From: Phascolomyces articulosus
Taxonomy: Eukaryota > Mucoromycota > Mucoromycetes > Mucorales > Lichtheimiaceae
Direction of reading: 5' to 3'
DNA length: 64,000 nucleotides
Assembly: GCA_025677815.1 (NCBI GenBank)
Contig: JAIXMP010000071.1
Location: forward strand, 31,227-95,226
Of this stretch, positions 63,643-64,000 are shown piece after piece. The translations under genes were made by a program, and so were the position numbers. The notes under the pieces are model-generated. The model was given only the letters and a program-made list of their open reading frames with translations, did no database searches and was not told the origin of the DNA. Position 1 is the stretch's first letter. Each line of letters opens with the position of its first letter.

Positions 63643-64000
63643 TATATATAAGATATAGCATAATTTAAAATATTATTCATAATAAAGATATCAATTTCAA
63701 AATATTTTTTATTATATTTTATAGTAGTCTATAGCAATTATTGCCTTTATTGATTTGAATATATAGGTTTCATTTATACATTTATATCTCTTTATATATA
63801 TTTAAATTCTTGGTTTTCAGTTCTTAGTTCTGCCTATAGTTCCTCAGCTCCTATAAAGTTTAGTTTGGTTTGATTCTTTCAAATTACAGTTCAGTCAATT
63901 CCTTAGAAGAATGAACCAAACCAAACTATAGGGAACCCTAGAAAAAAAACATAGTAAAAAAAATAGATTTTGACAATTGCAAATATAGAGCTAGTGCATT
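63643..64000. other. AT-rich tail of window with an inverted repeat
   Basis: Contains an inverted repeat: AGTTTGGTTTGATTCTT (63862-63878) pairs with 63907-63927 (AAGAATGAACCAAACCAAAC), with two small mismatches. No gene seen. Confidence 0.6.

Overview
The window looks like nuclear DNA of an early-diverging fungus, most likely Mucoromycota (Mucorales-like). The evidence is: AT-rich intergenic DNA with long homopolymers and microsatellites; genes split by short GT-AG introns; proteins with long Gln/Asn/Ser/Thr/His runs; a Ste12 with both a homeodomain-like STE domain and C-terminal C2H2 fingers; and many DNA transposons. I saw no rRNA, tRNA or CRISPR.

Layout. Bases 1-15,450 and 28,670-35,418 are ordinary gene-bearing DNA. 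The first block holds ste12 (minus, cut by the window edge), a low-complexity protein of unknown function (minus), an 11-exon Zn2Cys6 regulator (plus) and GAL7 (plus). The second holds a DHDPS-family lyase (plus), a GNAT acetyltransferase (minus), a CDF zinc transporter (minus) and a PHO84-type phosphate permease (minus).

Between them, 17.1-26 kb is an older minus-strand gene, now broken, that was split by a 6.6-kb Mutator-like (MULE) transposon. The element has about 160-bp terminal inverted repeats (TIRs) and an 8-bp target duplication. Its single 8-exon gene encodes a transposase joined to an OTU cysteine-protease domain and a C-terminal RTC4-like domain. This is the most novel item in the window.

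From 38.9 to 54.4 kb lies a 15.5-kb palindrome made of two inverted copies of a Plavaka-like transposon. Each copy has a transposase gene and a divergently transcribed companion gene. The inner 3.15 kb of the arms looks identical. The outer right arm is decayed, mainly by C:G to T:A changes, while the outer left arm is intact.

From 54.4 to 64 kb is a very AT-rich graveyard. It contains a broken SANT/Myb-like protein, a Tc1/mariner element (57,317-60,895) into which a chromodomain-DDE element has inserted, and a second Tc1/mariner element (61,995-63,642). Stop codons in these relics fall almost only at positions explained by CAR to TAR, CGA to TGA or TGG to TAG. That resembles repeat-induced or methylation-driven C to T mutation.

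Exon coordinates were worked out by hand from splice-site phase and conserved protein reading. Domain names rest on recognised motifs, not on database searches.
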